Source: Diaminobutyricibacter sp. McL0608
GTDB lineage: Bacteria; Actinomycetota; Actinomycetes; Actinomycetales; Microbacteriaceae
NCBI RefSeq assembly: GCF_039613825.1
Contig: NZ_CP154826.1
Span: 2,666,001 to 2,730,000, forward strand
DNA: 64,000 nucleotides
Direction of reading: 5' to 3'
The notes beneath the pieces are model-generated. The model saw only the letters and a program-made list of their open reading frames with translations, was not told the DNA's origin and ran no database searches. Positions 1 to 9,171 of this stretch are shown piece after piece. Every line of letters starts with the position of its first letter. The stretch's first letter is position 1. The position numbers and the translations under genes are program-made.

Positions 1-430
1 AGAGCAGCAGTACGACCATCAAGACCATGCTGAGGGCGCGGAAGTCGATCCCTTCGCCCGGGGTGAGGGTCATCCCACTCAGCAGGTCGGCCTGCTGGCC
101 GTGCCCTGACGCCCGGAGTCCCGCGATGACCTGGTCCTGGGTCAGCCCCTTCGGCATCGTCTTGGAGATCGCCCCGGCCACGACGATGTTGATCGCGTTG
201 CCGAGGATCTTCGGACCGAGCACGGCGAACGTCACGCTGAACACGCCGAGGATGGTCACGAAGACGACCCCCCAGCGCTCGGGCGCGAGCCGGCCGGCCA
301 GTCGCTTGGCGCTGGGTCCGAAGTTCATGGCCTTCTCGACCGGACCCTGCATGCCGCCGAACGGTCCTCCACCGCCGGGTCCGCGCCGCGGCATCGGGCG
401 GGGAGGCGTCTTCTCTTCTGTCGTGCTCAT
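1..430 (-). CDS. ABC exporter subunit, permease/ATP-binding (5' part only)
   Basis: Only the first 143 codons are in the window; the rest lies beyond base 1. The ATG at 428-430 opens a Pro/Gly-rich cytoplasmic tail of about 30 residues, followed by a segment resembling the start of MsbA-type exporters (FGPSAKRLAGRLAPE) and the first membrane helix. It lies downstream of the 577-residue half-transporter, whose TGA overlaps its ATG (ATGA), so the two are translationally coupled and probably form one heterodimeric exporter. The downstream gene has a degenerate Walker B glutamate, so this subunit is predicted to carry the consensus catalytic site, but its ATPase domain is off the edge. Substrate unknown; multidrug or peptide export is likely. 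Confidence 0.8.
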   Translation of the reverse strand, partial: MSTTEEKTPPRPMPRRGPGGGGPFGGMQGPVEKAMNFGPSAKRLAGRLAPERWGVVFVTILGVFSVTFAVLGPKILGNAINIVVAGAISKTMPKGLTQDQVIAGLRASGHGQQADLLSGMTLTPGEGIDFRALSMVLMVVLLL

Positions 431-2160
431 GCTGCTTCCTCCGCGGTGAGCTGGGACGAGACGATCTCCGCGTAGGTCTCGGAGGTCTCGAGGAGTTGTT
501 CGTGGGTACCCTGGCCGACGATCCGGCCGTCTTCGAGCACGAGGATCTGGTCGGCGTCCATGATGGTCGTGACCCGCTGCGCCACGATGATGAACGTCGC
601 GCCGGTGACATCACGCTTCAGCGCCGTGCGAAGACGGGCGTCGGTGCTCACATCGAGCGCGGAGAACGAGTCGTCGAAGACGTAGATCTCCGGGCGTTTG
701 ACCAGGGCCCGGGCGATGGCGAGCCTCTGGCGCTGGCCACCCGATACGTTGGTGCCGCCCTGGGAGATCGGGGCGTTCAGGCCCTCAGGCATCGCCTCGA
801 CGAAGTCGCGTGCCTGGGCGGTCGAAAGCGCCGCCCAGAGCTCGTCCTCCGTCGCGTCGGGCTTGCCGTAGCGGAGGTTGCTCTCCACGGTGCCCGAGAA
901 GAGATAGGGCTTCTGCGGCACGAGCCCGATGCGCGACCACAGGAGGTCGGGCTCGAGTTCCGCGACGTCGACGCCGTCGACCAGGACGAGCCCGCTGGTC
1001 GCATCGAACAATCGCGGGATCAGGTTGACCAGCGACGTCTTGCCCGCGCCCGTGCTGCCGATGATCGCCGTCGTGCGGCCCGAGCGGGCGAGGAAGCTCA
1101 CGTCGCTGAGGACCGGCTGCTCCGCACCGGGGTACGCGAAGCTCGCATCCACCAGTTCGACGGTTCCATGCGTTTCGAGAACGCTCACCGGGCTCGCGGC
1201 CGACGTGACCGTCGATTCCGTGTTGAGCACTTCCGAGATGCGGTCGGCGCAGACGGCTGCACGCGGAATGAGAACGGCCATGAACGTCGCCATCATCACC
1301 GCCATGAGGATCTGCATGAGGTACTGCAGGAACGCGGTCAGCGTGCCGATCTGAAGCGAGCCGTCCTGGATCTGGAATGCTCCGAACCAGATCACGGCGA
1401 CGCTCGAGACGTTCAGCACGAGCATCACGATCGGGAACATCAGCGCGAACAGGCGGCCGGCGCGCAGTGCAGTGTCGGTGACTTCTTCGTTGGCCTTCTT
1501 GAACCGCCGGACCTCGACGTCTTCGCGTACGAACGCACGCACGACCCGGATACCGGTGAGCTGCTCGCGCAGCACCTTGTTGACCTTGTCGATGCGGGCC
1601 TGCATGAGCCGGAAGAGGGGCACCATGCGCACGATGATGAGGCCGACCGCGATCAGCAGGATCGGCACGCTGACGACGATCAGCCAGGCGAGCTGGATGG
1701 ACTGCTGCAGGGCCAGGATGATGCCGCCGATCGCCAGGATCGGTGCCGAGATCAACAAGGTGCAGGTCATGAGCACGAGCATCTGGACCTGCTGCACGTC
1801 GTTCGTGTTGCGAGTGATCAGCGAAGGCGCCCCGAATGCGGAGACTTCCCGCTCCGAGAACTCGCCCACCCTCACGAAGATCGCGCCGCGCAGGTCACGC
1901 CCGACGCGCATCGCGACCTTCGCACCGAAGTAGACGGCGGTGATCGCGCAGGCGACCTGCAAGACCGTGACGCCGAGCATCCCGGCGCCCACCCAGAGGA
2001 TGTAGTTCGTATCGCCCTTGACCACACCGTTGTCGATGATGTCGGCATTGAGGGTCGGCAGCCACAGCGACAGCAGCGACTGTCCGAGCTGGAAGAAGAC
2101 GACGCCGACGAGGAGTCGCCAGTGCGGGCGCAGGAAGCGACCGAGGAGTTTCAGGAGCAT
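427..2160 (-). CDS. Heterodimeric ABC exporter subunit, fused permease and ATPase, 577 aa
   Basis: MsbA/BmrC-type half transporter: six membrane helices in about the first 310 residues, then an ABC ATPase. Visible motifs are Walker A GSTGAGKTSL, signature NVSGGQRQRLAIARAL, Walker B IYVFDD followed by SFSALD, and the switch His replaced by Gln (IIVAQRVTT). The catalytic Glu after Walker B is Asp and the H-loop His is Gln. That pattern is known for the degenerate site of heterodimeric exporters such as BmrCD and TM287/288, so this protein should pair with the truncated gene that overlaps it by 4 nt. A TetR gene lies 8 nt upstream on the same strand and probably controls the pair. Substrate not predictable. 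Confidence 0.9.
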   Translation of the reverse strand: MLLKLLGRFLRPHWRLLVGVVFFQLGQSLLSLWLPTLNADIIDNGVVKGDTNYILWVGAGMLGVTVLQVACAITAVYFGAKVAMRVGRDLRGAIFVRVGEFSEREVSAFGAPSLITRNTNDVQQVQMLVLMTCTLLISAPILAIGGIILALQQSIQLAWLIVVSVPILLIAVGLIIVRMVPLFRLMQARIDKVNKVLREQLTGIRVVRAFVREDVEVRRFKKANEEVTDTALRAGRLFALMFPIVMLVLNVSSVAVIWFGAFQIQDGSLQIGTLTAFLQYLMQILMAVMMATFMAVLIPRAAVCADRISEVLNTESTVTSAASPVSVLETHGTVELVDASFAYPGAEQPVLSDVSFLARSGRTTAIIGSTGAGKTSLVNLIPRLFDATSGLVLVDGVDVAELEPDLLWSRIGLVPQKPYLFSGTVESNLRYGKPDATEDELWAALSTAQARDFVEAMPEGLNAPISQGGTNVSGGQRQRLAIARALVKRPEIYVFDDSFSALDVSTDARLRTALKRDVTGATFIIVAQRVTTIMDADQILVLEDGRIVGQGTHEQLLETSETYAEIVSSQLTAEEAA

Positions 2161-2168
2161 TGTGGGTC

Positions 2169-2813
2169 CTAGTTCGTGACGGATGCGGCGGTTGATTCGG
2201 TACTGATGAATAGTGCTGGGGTGGTGCGGGAGAGCGTCTCGCCGATGTCGGCCGGATGCCCGGCGACCCCGTAGAGCACGAAGCGGGCGAGTTCGTCCAC
2301 GCTGAATTCCATGCCCTCGTTCAGTGCGGGGAACGACGAGGCGACGCTGACCATCCGAACGATGTGCGCGACACGGTCGGCTGGCCAGTTGAGGGAAGCC
2401 GCCTCGGGTGCGAGCACCTCGGCGATGATGGCCGGGAATTCGTGACGCGCGTTCGGCACGGGCGGGCGCTCTCCGCCGATGGCCGCGATCATGCGGAACA
2501 TGCTCGAGAACCGTTCGCGCATCAGATAGATCATCGCGCGGACCTTGTTCTCGAGCGGGAGCGCGGGGTCGATCGACCGGAGTGCCTGCCGGAGCGGCTC
2601 GGGGTCGAGATATTTCTCGATGGCAGCCGTGACAAGCGTGTCCTTGTCGCCGAATGCGCGGAAGATCGTGCCTTCGGCGATGCCTGCGGCTTCGGCGATC
2701 TGCTTCGACGTGACGGCACGGCCGTGCTCGATGAGCAGCGGGATGACCGCGTCGATGATCATCGACTGCCGCTCCTCGACCGACAACGGCTGCGCTCGCC
2801 GATTCTGGACCAT
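2169..2813 (-). CDS. TetR family repressor of the adjacent ABC exporter, 214 aa
   Basis: The N-terminal TetR helix-turn-helix (TSKQIAEAAGIAEGTIFRAF) is followed by a variable ligand domain. A longer reading frame could start at a GTG at 2843, but that codon lies inside a perfect inverted repeat (2829-2846). I therefore choose the ATG at 2811-2813, which sits 7 nt after a TAGTCT -10 box and fits a leaderless transcript. The gene is first in a tetR-exporter-exporter transcript (8 nt to the next gene). The operator lying between the -35 and -10 boxes implies autorepression and control of the exporter genes. The inducer is probably an exported compound (inference). Confidence 0.88.
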   Translation of the reverse strand: MVQNRRAQPLSVEERQSMIIDAVIPLLIEHGRAVTSKQIAEAAGIAEGTIFRAFGDKDTLVTAAIEKYLDPEPLRQALRSIDPALPLENKVRAMIYLMRERFSSMFRMIAAIGGERPPVPNARHEFPAIIAEVLAPEAASLNWPADRVAHIVRMVSVASSFPALNEGMEFSVDELARFVLYGVAGHPADIGETLSRTTPALFISTESTAASVTN

Positions 2814-2820
2814 GAGGTCG

Positions 2821-2849
2821 AGACTAGTTGAGTGAGTGCTCACTCACAA
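2821..2849 (-). promoter_or_regulatory. Promoter of tetR-exporter operon, leaderless
   Basis: Read on the minus strand: -35 TTGTGA (2849-2844), 17-bp spacer, -10 TAGTCT (2826-2821), 7 nt, then the ATG at 2813. There is no Shine-Dalgarno sequence before this ATG, consistent with transcription starting at the start codon. Confidence 0.6.
2829..2846. promoter_or_regulatory. TetR operator, perfect 8-bp inverted repeat
   Basis: Arms TGAGTGAG and CTCACTCA are separated by TG and fill the space between the -35 and -10 boxes of the tetR promoter. Size and position are typical of TetR autoregulatory sites. Confidence 0.7.
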
Positions 2850-2897
2850 TGCACGCCGCGTTCGCCGATGGCGAAAATCCCGGCGCGTCCGCCCGGC

Positions 2898-3860
2898 TCA
2901 GGAGAACAGGTCCGAAATGGTCGCGACCTCGTCATCGCTGGGCGTCCACGAAGTGGCCGCCTCCGCATTCTGCACGATCTGCTCGGGCTTCGTGGCCCCC
3001 GCGATCACGCTCGTGAGTCCGGGTTGGGCGAGCAGCCACGCGAAGGTCGCCTCGAGCATGGTCACACCGCGCACGTCGCAGAACTCCTGGTACTGCTCGA
3101 TGACATCCCACGGTGCGTTGTCGGCGAGGTGCTTGCGGATCATCATGATGCGGCTGTCAGCCGGGCCGCCCTGCCGCGAGAATTTGCCCGTGAACAGGCC
3201 GTTGTAGAGCGGGAAGAAGGGAAGGAAGCCCAGTCCGAACTTGTTGACCGCCGGCAGCACCTCTTTCTCGGCACCGCGTACCAGCAGGCTGTACTCGTTC
3301 TGCGCCGAGATGAACTTCGGGTGGCCGGCGAGCTGCGCGGTGAACTCGGCCTCGGCGATCTGCCAGCCTGCGAGGTTGGAGTGTCCGATGTAACGGACCT
3401 TGCCTTCGGAGATGAGGTCGTCGAGAGCGGCCAGGGTCTCTTCGATCGGAGTGACAGCATCCGGCGCGTGCAGCTGGTACAGATCGATCCAGTCGGTCTG
3501 CAGGCGGCGCAGTGACGCCTCGACGGCGAGTCGAATGTAGCGTCGCGATCCGCGAGCGCCCCAGTCGGGCCCGTTCGCACCGCTCATGTCCATGCCGAAC
3601 TTGGTCGCGAGCACGATCCGGTCGCGCTTTCCGGCGAGGGACTTGCCCATCAGGGTCTCCGACAGCCCACGTTCCGCCCCGTAGATGTCAGCCGTGTCGA
3701 AGAGGGTCACGCCGGCATCGATTGCCGCGCCGATCACGGCGTCGGTCCCCGCCTGGCTCTCGGATGCGGTCCCCTGCCTTCCGAAGTTGTTGCAGCCGAG
3801 GCCGATCGTGGAGACCACGAGGCCGGAGTTTCCGAGGGGGCGATATTCGATCTGAGCCAT
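2898..3860 (-). CDS. Aldo/keto reductase, 320 aa
   Basis: NAD(P)H-dependent oxidoreductase of the AKR superfamily (TIM barrel). It starts with the typical MAQIEYRPLGNSGL and shows the tetrad residues in order: Asp and Tyr in DTADIYG, Lys in LATKFG and His in YQLHAPD. The C-terminal cofactor region includes SVIAGATKPEQI. The length is normal for the family. Substrate unknown. It stands alone on the minus strand between the exporter operon and the peptide importer, with no sign of co-transcription with either. Confidence 0.9.
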   Translation of the reverse strand: MAQIEYRPLGNSGLVVSTIGLGCNNFGRQGTASESQAGTDAVIGAAIDAGVTLFDTADIYGAERGLSETLMGKSLAGKRDRIVLATKFGMDMSGANGPDWGARGSRRYIRLAVEASLRRLQTDWIDLYQLHAPDAVTPIEETLAALDDLISEGKVRYIGHSNLAGWQIAEAEFTAQLAGHPKFISAQNEYSLLVRGAEKEVLPAVNKFGLGFLPFFPLYNGLFTGKFSRQGGPADSRIMMIRKHLADNAPWDVIEQYQEFCDVRGVTMLEATFAWLLAQPGLTSVIAGATKPEQIVQNAEAATSWTPSDDEVATISDLFS

Positions 3861-3924
3861 GTTTCAAGGCTAGCCGCCCCGGCACGTCCGCCCGACCGCG
3901 GGCGGCCCCGACGACGGAGGGAAG

Positions 3925-4704
3925 TCAGCCGACCGGGAGGTTCCCGAGACCGTCAGGGACCGGGATGGAGGCGAGCAGGCGTGCCGTGTAGTCGTTCGTC
4001 GGCGAGTTCCAGACCTGGTCGATCGGTCCGGTCTCGACGACGCGACCCGCCTGCATGACGGCGACGCGGTCGGCGATGACGCGGACGACCGACAGGTCAT
4101 GGCTGATGAACAGGAGCGAGGCGCCGTTCTTCAGAGCGACGTCGCGCATGAGCTGGGCGACCTTGGCTTGAAGCGACGCGTCGAGCGAGGCGATCGGCTC
4201 ATCGCCGATGAGCACATCCGGCCGCGCCGCGATCGCACGGGCGATCGCGATGCGCTGACGCTGGCCGCCGGAGAATTCGTGGGGGTAGCGGTCGGCCGCG
4301 TCCGCGTCGAGGCCGACGTCTGCGAGCAGTTGGGGCACGGTCGAGCGGTCGGGACCGGCGACGGCGAACGCATCCGCGATCTGGGCGCCGACCTTGCGGC
4401 GCGGATTGAGGGACGCATACGGGTTCTGGAACACCATCTGGATGCGACGCAGCCGCACCGGACGCGGCCGCAGCCTCAGACGCGGTATCGGTTCGCCGTC
4501 GAACGTGATCGTTCCGCCCGACAACGGCTCCAGCCCGCAGATCGCGCGCGCGAGCGTGGACTTTCCGCATCCGGACTCGCCCACCAGTCCGACGACCTCC
4601 CCTGTTCCGAGCGAGAGCGAGACATCGTCGACCGCAGTGAGCTTGCTCTGTCCGGGGCGGCGGTACTGCACGCTGACCCCGTCGACCACCAGTTCGCCGG
4701 TCAT
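3925..4704 (-). CDS. Peptide ABC importer ATPase, DppF/OppF type, 259 aa
   Basis: ATP-hydrolysing subunit of a dipeptide/oligopeptide importer. Motifs are Walker [11 protein letters not shown], signature [15 protein letters not shown] and Walker [13 protein letters not shown]. The usual C-terminal OppF Cys-rich extension is not evident. The ATG at 4702-4704 overlaps the TGA of the upstream ATPase (ATGA), so I reject the longer in-frame start at 4959, which would run into that gene. It is the last gene of a five-gene transporter operon and is followed by a 64-nt gap to the aldo/keto reductase gene. Confidence 0.9.
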   Translation of the reverse strand: MTGELVVDGVSVQYRRPGQSKLTAVDDVSLSLGTGEVVGLVGESGCGKSTLARAICGLEPLSGGTITFDGEPIPRLRLRPRPVRLRRIQMVFQNPYASLNPRRKVGAQIADAFAVAGPDRSTVPQLLADVGLDADAADRYPHEFSGGQRQRIAIARAIAARPDVLIGDEPIASLDASLQAKVAQLMRDVALKNGASLLFISHDLSVVRVIADRVAVMQAGRVVETGPIDQVWNSPTNDYTARLLASIPVPDGLGNLPVG

Positions 4705-5567
4705 CCGTTCTCCTCCCGGTCGTCTTCGATGCCGGTCTCGACTGCCACCTCGTGGACAACCTGCGGTGGCGGAGGTACCGCGGGCAGCGACTCGATGAGC
4801 GACCGCGTGTATTCGGACTGCGGTTCTCGGATGACCTGGTACCGCGTGCCGTGTTCGACGATCGAGCCGTTGTGCATCACGGCGACAGTGTCGGCGACCG
4901 CCGACATGACCCCGAGGTCGTGCGTGACGAGCAGGATGGCCAACCCCATGGTGTCGCACAGTTCGCGCAGCAGCCTGAGGATGCCGGCCTGCACGGTCAC
5001 GTCGAGCGCGGTCGTCGGCTCGTCGGCGATCAGGACCGACGGTTCGCAGGCGATGGCGATGGCGATGGCGATCCGCTGCAGCTGCCCGCCCGAGAACTGG
5101 TGCGGGTATTTGGCGAGTGCTGCCTCGGGCTCGGGCACGCGAACGCGCTCGAGAAGTTCGACAGCGAGTTCGCGTGCCTGGCGGCGCCCGAGACCCAGGT
5201 GAAGGCGCATGTGGTCGGTGAGCTGCCCACCGATCGAGATCATCGGGTGCAGGGACGCTGTCGGGTCCTGGAAGATCATGGCCAGTTCACGACCGCGGAG
5301 GCGGTTGAGCCGTGCCGGGGACAACGCGAGAAGGTTGTCGACCGCGGTGCGCGCACCATCCAGCCTGATGGTGCCCGTCACTCGCGAGCCGGCCGGCTGC
5401 AATCCGCAGACGGTGAGCCCTGTCACGGTCTTGCCCGAGCCTGATTCGCCGGCGAGTCCGGTGATCTGGCCCGACGGCACCTCCAGGTCGATACCGCGCA
5501 GGATCTGCTTCGGCGATTTCGGATCGCCCAGTTCCAGCTTCAGGTCAGAGATGGTGAGTCCGGTCAC
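4701..5567 (-). CDS. Peptide ABC importer ATPase, DppD/OppD type, 288 aa
   Basis: The second ATPase of the importer. It has Walker [12 protein letters not shown], an atypical signature [15 protein letters not shown] and Walker [13 protein letters not shown]. The GTG at 5565-5567 overlaps the permease stop (GTGA), giving [11 protein letters not shown], so starts farther upstream are rejected. The stop overlaps the next ATPase gene by 4 nt. Both ATPases should drive the DppB-DppC channel together. Confidence 0.9.
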   Translation of the reverse strand: MTGLTISDLKLELGDPKSPKQILRGIDLEVPSGQITGLAGESGSGKTVTGLTVCGLQPAGSRVTGTIRLDGARTAVDNLLALSPARLNRLRGRELAMIFQDPTASLHPMISIGGQLTDHMRLHLGLGRRQARELAVELLERVRVPEPEAALAKYPHQFSGGQLQRIAIAIAIACEPSVLIADEPTTALDVTVQAGILRLLRELCDTMGLAILLVTHDLGVMSAVADTVAVMHNGSIVEHGTRYQVIREPQSEYTRSLIESLPAVPPPPQVVHEVAVETGIEDDREENG

Positions 5568-6442
5568 ACCGACACCCCCTGGACCTTGCCGGCCGACCGC
5601 GGGTCGAGGGCGTCGCGCATGGCGTCCCCGAGGAAGTTGAAGGCCATCACCACAGTGAAGATCGCGAGTCCCGGGAAGGCGGACAACCACCAGGCACTGA
5701 AGTTCTGTACGCCGTCGGCGACCATCGATCCCCATTCCGGCGTCGGCGGGGTCGCCCCCAGGCCGAGGAATGAGAGGCCGGACAGGAGCAGGATGGCGTT
5801 GCCGAAGTCGAGGGTGGCGAGTACCAGCACCGGAGCGGCGACGTTCGGCAGCACATCGCGGCCGAGGGACCGGTATGCGCTCGCGCCGAGAAGCCGGCCG
5901 GCGATGACGTATTCTCGCGCCCTCTCGCCGAGCACCATCGACCTCATGACGCGGGCATAGCTCGGCCACGACACGACGAGCAGTGCGATCACGGCATTGG
6001 TGAGGCTGGGGCCGAGGGACGCCGCGACGATCATGGCGAGGATGATCGTCGGGAAGGCGAATACCAGGTCGGAGATTCGCATGATCACTTCGTCGACTCC
6101 GCGGCCGAAGTAGCCCGCGAAGGCACCCAGAACCGAGCCGATGATCATGGACGACACCACGAGGATGAGTGCGAGCGGAAGGGAGACGCGCGCCCCGTAG
6201 AGGGTGCGCGAGAGCACATCGCGCCCGACCGCGTCGGTGCCGAACCAGTGTTCCGGGCTCGGCGGGGAGAGCCGTGCGAAGCTCTGGGCGAGCGGATCGT
6301 ATGGGGCGATCAGCGGGCAGAAGATGGCGATGATCAGCCAGATGGCGATCACGACCACGCCGATGACGGCCATCGGCCTCCGCCAGACGGCCGGCAGGAT
6401 GGGGCGCTTTCGTTTGACGGCGATGTCAAGGGTCGCGGTCAC
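5564..6442 (-). CDS. Peptide ABC importer permease, DppC type, 292 aa
   Basis: Inner-membrane permease. A short basic N-terminus (VKRKRPILPAVW) leads to a first helix, then the N-terminal periplasmic-side segment with GTDAVGRDVLSRTLYG, typical of DppC/OppC. The EAA loop that contacts the ATPase is visible as EYVIAGRLLGASAYRSLGRD. The GTG start at 6440-6442 overlaps the DppB stop (GTGA); the gene also overlaps its downstream ATPase by 4 nt. The length is normal. Confidence 0.9.
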   Translation of the reverse strand: MTATLDIAVKRKRPILPAVWRRPMAVIGVVVIAIWLIIAIFCPLIAPYDPLAQSFARLSPPSPEHWFGTDAVGRDVLSRTLYGARVSLPLALILVVSSMIIGSVLGAFAGYFGRGVDEVIMRISDLVFAFPTIILAMIVAASLGPSLTNAVIALLVVSWPSYARVMRSMVLGERAREYVIAGRLLGASAYRSLGRDVLPNVAAPVLVLATLDFGNAILLLSGLSFLGLGATPPTPEWGSMVADGVQNFSAWWLSAFPGLAIFTVVMAFNFLGDAMRDALDPRSAGKVQGVSV

Positions 6443-7539
6443 TGGACCCTCACTCTCGGGTCGACCACACCGTAGATCACGTCGATCACGAAGTTGGTGA
6501 TGATGTAGACCATGCCGACGATGAGGCCGACGCCCATGACCGCGGGCAGGTCGAGAGTGGTAGCGGCCTTGTAGGCGTACTGCCCGATCCCGCCCCATGA
6601 GAAGACCTGCTCGGTGAGTACGGTGCCCGACAGGAGTGAACCGAAGGCGAGACCGACGATGGTCAGGATCGGCAGGAGCGCGCCGCGCAGCGTGTAGCCG
6701 AAGACGACCCGCCGGGAGCTCAGGCCCTTGGCGCGCGCGGCCGTCACGTAGTCCTGGCCCAGGACGTCGAGCACGGCCGACCGCGCGAACCGGATGAGCA
6801 GTCCGACGGTGTAGAGCGTCAGCACCAGCCCCGGAAGTGCGAGGTGCGAGAGCGCATCGACGAACGTGTCCCACTGACCGGCGAGCAGGGCGTCGACGGT
6901 GTACATGCCGGTGACGGTCGGCGGGGCCTGTGCAGCGGGATCGAGCCGGCCGCTGCCGGGCGCCCAGTGCAGCTGGTAGAAGAAGATGTAGAAGACAGCG
7001 AGCGCCAGCCAGAACGTCGGAATCGAGATGCCGCCGAGACTGAAGATCCGGATGAGCTGGTCGGTGAAGCGATTATGTCGGAGCGCCGCGTAGAGGCCGA
7101 GTCCGATCCCGATGAAGATCGAGAAGACGATCACGAAGATCGCGAGCTCGGCCGTGGCGGGGAATGCGACCGCGAGATCCTGCGACACCGGGTTATGCGT
7201 CTGGGTCGAGACGCCGAGGTTGCCCTGGAGCAGGTGGCCGAGATACACGAAGTACTGCACGACCACCGGCTTGTCGAGCCCCTGCGCCTTGCGGAACTCT
7301 GCGACCACGGCCGGATCACTCGCCGCCCGCTCCCCCAATGCGGCCTGCGCCGGGTCGGCGGGCACCAGGTTGGTGAGGGTGAAGGTGACGAGAGTGACCC
7401 CGAAGATCAGCAGGACGCTGACACCCAGGCGGAGTGCGATGTAGCGGACGAGAGGGGGGAGGCGCCTACGCTCGTCTGAGACGAGTCTGGCGGGCGCGGG
7501 CGCCTCCAGGGTCGAGCTACTTGATTTCTGCGAGATCAA
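6439..7539 (-). CDS. Peptide ABC importer permease, DppB type, about 350-366 aa
   Basis: DppB/OppB permease. It has a first helix near RYIALRLGVSVLLIFGV, NLVPADPAQAALGERA typical of the family, and an EAA loop around QDYVTAARAKGLSSRRVVF. The start is uncertain: no ATG or GTG exists in frame near the expected N-terminus. The nearest conventional codon is TTG at 7537-7539, which overlaps the end of the binding-protein gene by 23 nt; a CTG at 7507-7509 is another option. The farther start at 7704 would lie deep within the upstream gene and is unlikely. The gene is coupled to the upstream binding protein and the downstream DppC. Confidence 0.85.
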   Translation of the reverse strand: MISQKSSSSTLEAPAPARLVSDERRRLPPLVRYIALRLGVSVLLIFGVTLVTFTLTNLVPADPAQAALGERAASDPAVVAEFRKAQGLDKPVVVQYFVYLGHLLQGNLGVSTQTHNPVSQDLAVAFPATAELAIFVIVFSIFIGIGLGLYAALRHNRFTDQLIRIFSLGGISIPTFWLALAVFYIFFYQLHWAPGSGRLDPAAQAPPTVTGMYTVDALLAGQWDTFVDALSHLALPGLVLTLYTVGLLIRFARSAVLDVLGQDYVTAARAKGLSSRRVVFGYTLRGALLPILTIVGLAFGSLLSGTVLTEQVFSWGGIGQYAYKAATTLDLPAVMGVGLIVGMVYIITNFVIDVIYGVVDPRVRVQ

Positions 7540-9097
7540 CGGTCCACACGGGATTGAGTTCGAGCTGCTTGATCGACGTCGCGGTGACGACGTACTGACC
7601 AGGCTGGACGACGGGCAGGAACGCCCCCGTCGCGTTGGCCTGGGTCTGCCAAGCCTGGTACGCCTTCGCGCGGTCCGCCGAACCGACGGCCGATGCGGCA
7701 GCATCCGCGAGCGTGGTCACCGCCGGGTCCGCACCCTTCGCCCAGCCGGCACGGAGACCGAGCGACTCACCCGGGTTGAACACGAGGTAGTCGGACGGGT
7801 CCGGGAAGTCCGGCCCCCAGTACATGATTCCCGACTGGAGCTTACCGGCGCGGTAGGCGTCGAGGAAGGTCGAGATCGGCGACGGCGCAAGCGTGATCGT
7901 GATGCCGATGTCTTTCAGCTGCGCCTGGATCGCCTCGGCGAGGGTCTGCATCTGGAGGCCGTTGACCGTGATGTCGTTCGGGTAGGAGAACGTCACGGCC
8001 TGACCCGCGTATCCGGACGCTGCCAGCGCGGTCTTGGCCGCCGCCGCATCGAACGTGTTCGACGGGTCGGAACTCAGCGCGCCGAGGAACATGGACGGGA
8101 CCATGCCGCCTGGCTGCGTCGAACCCGTTCCGGCGATGGAGAGGATCTTCGAGTAGTCGATGCCGTGCCTGACCGCCGTGAGGAACTCCGCCTTGTTGGT
8201 CACTCCGGCGCCGACCGTCGGGTTCTGGTTGTACCAGGTGTAGATCACGTAGGGCGAGACGCCCTTGATCACCTTGGTCGAGCCTCCATCGAGGCCCTGG
8301 ACCTGGTCGGAGTTGAGGTCGAGTGCCACCTGGCTCGAGCCTGCCTGGACGTTGATCTTCTGGGTCGGACCCGCGACATTCTCGAGGACGACGCGGCCGT
8401 ACGCGGGTGCATCGCCGACGTAGTGCGGGTTCAGCTTGAACACGACCTTGGTGTTGACGTTGTACGACTCGAGTTCGTACGGTCCGGAGCCGGCCGAGGT
8501 CTTGTTGAGGAACGCCTCCGCCTTGTCGGTGTCGTCTTCGGCTCCGCCGTTCTTCTTGACGAGCGTGGAGTTCAGGATTCCGAGCGACGGGTTGGGCAGG
8601 ATGAACGGCAGGGCCGGGTTCGGGGTCTCGGTCGTCAGGGTGACAGTGTTGTCGTCGACCTTGTTGACGGTGACGCCGTCGAGCAGGAATGAGGGGTTTC
8701 CCTTCAGTCCCTGGACGCGCTTGAGCGAGAACACGACGTCGTCGGCGGTCACGGTCGTTCCGTCGGAGAACTTGTGCTTTCCGTCGAGCGTCAACGTGAG
8801 TGTCTTGTTATCGGACGACTCCTTGTAGGTGGCGAGCTGCGGCACGGGCTTGGTCACGTCGGAGCCCTTGAAGGTGAGCAGTGTCTCGTACAGCGCACGG
8901 TCGACGATGCTGCCCGTGAGCTCGAACGCCCGGCCCGGATCCGACGTCTTGAGGTCGAACGACTGATCGACCACGAGGGTCTTGGTGCTGGACGTCGTCT
9001 TACCGCCACTCGGTGAACAGCCTGTGATGACGAGTGCGGTGGCAATGCCGACCGCAATGACGCCCGCAATGGTGCGGCCCGTGTGAGACCTGGTCAT
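7517..9097 (-). CDS. Peptide-binding lipoprotein of ABC importer (SBP family 5), 526 aa
   Basis: Extracellular substrate-binding protein. A lipoprotein signal peptide is clear: a short basic start, a hydrophobic stretch and lipobox VITGC, with Cys near residue 27. The family-5 core is visible, including the N-terminal segment DPGRAFELTGSIVDRALYETL and GMYWGPDFPDPSDYL-like sequence near the C-terminus (GIMYWGPDFPDPSDY). The ATG at 9097 follows AGAAGGGG at good spacing. It is first in the dppA-B-C-D-F-type operon. The neighbouring M19 dipeptidase suggests di- or oligopeptides as ligands. Confidence 0.92.
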   Translation of the reverse strand: MTRSHTGRTIAGVIAVGIATALVITGCSPSGGKTTSSTKTLVVDQSFDLKTSDPGRAFELTGSIVDRALYETLLTFKGSDVTKPVPQLATYKESSDNKTLTLTLDGKHKFSDGTTVTADDVVFSLKRVQGLKGNPSFLLDGVTVNKVDDNTVTLTTETPNPALPFILPNPSLGILNSTLVKKNGGAEDDTDKAEAFLNKTSAGSGPYELESYNVNTKVVFKLNPHYVGDAPAYGRVVLENVAGPTQKINVQAGSSQVALDLNSDQVQGLDGGSTKVIKGVSPYVIYTWYNQNPTVGAGVTNKAEFLTAVRHGIDYSKILSIAGTGSTQPGGMVPSMFLGALSSDPSNTFDAAAAKTALAASGYAGQAVTFSYPNDITVNGLQMQTLAEAIQAQLKDIGITITLAPSPISTFLDAYRAGKLQSGIMYWGPDFPDPSDYLVFNPGESLGLRAGWAKGADPAVTTLADAAASAVGSADRAKAYQAWQTQANATGAFLPVVQPGQYVVTATSIKQLELNPVWTVDLAEIK

Positions 9098-9171
9098 GAC
9101 TACCCCTTCTTCGCTGTGTTCGCCCAGCGTATGGCGCTCACGTTTCGCGCGAGTTTCCGACTCGCGGCGAA

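Noticed and set aside
496-2172. Long plus-strand frame opposite the ABC exporter gene
   Set aside because: It is the mirror of a conserved coding frame, rich in Arg/Asp/Glu, with no family motif; high-GC DNA gives such frames.
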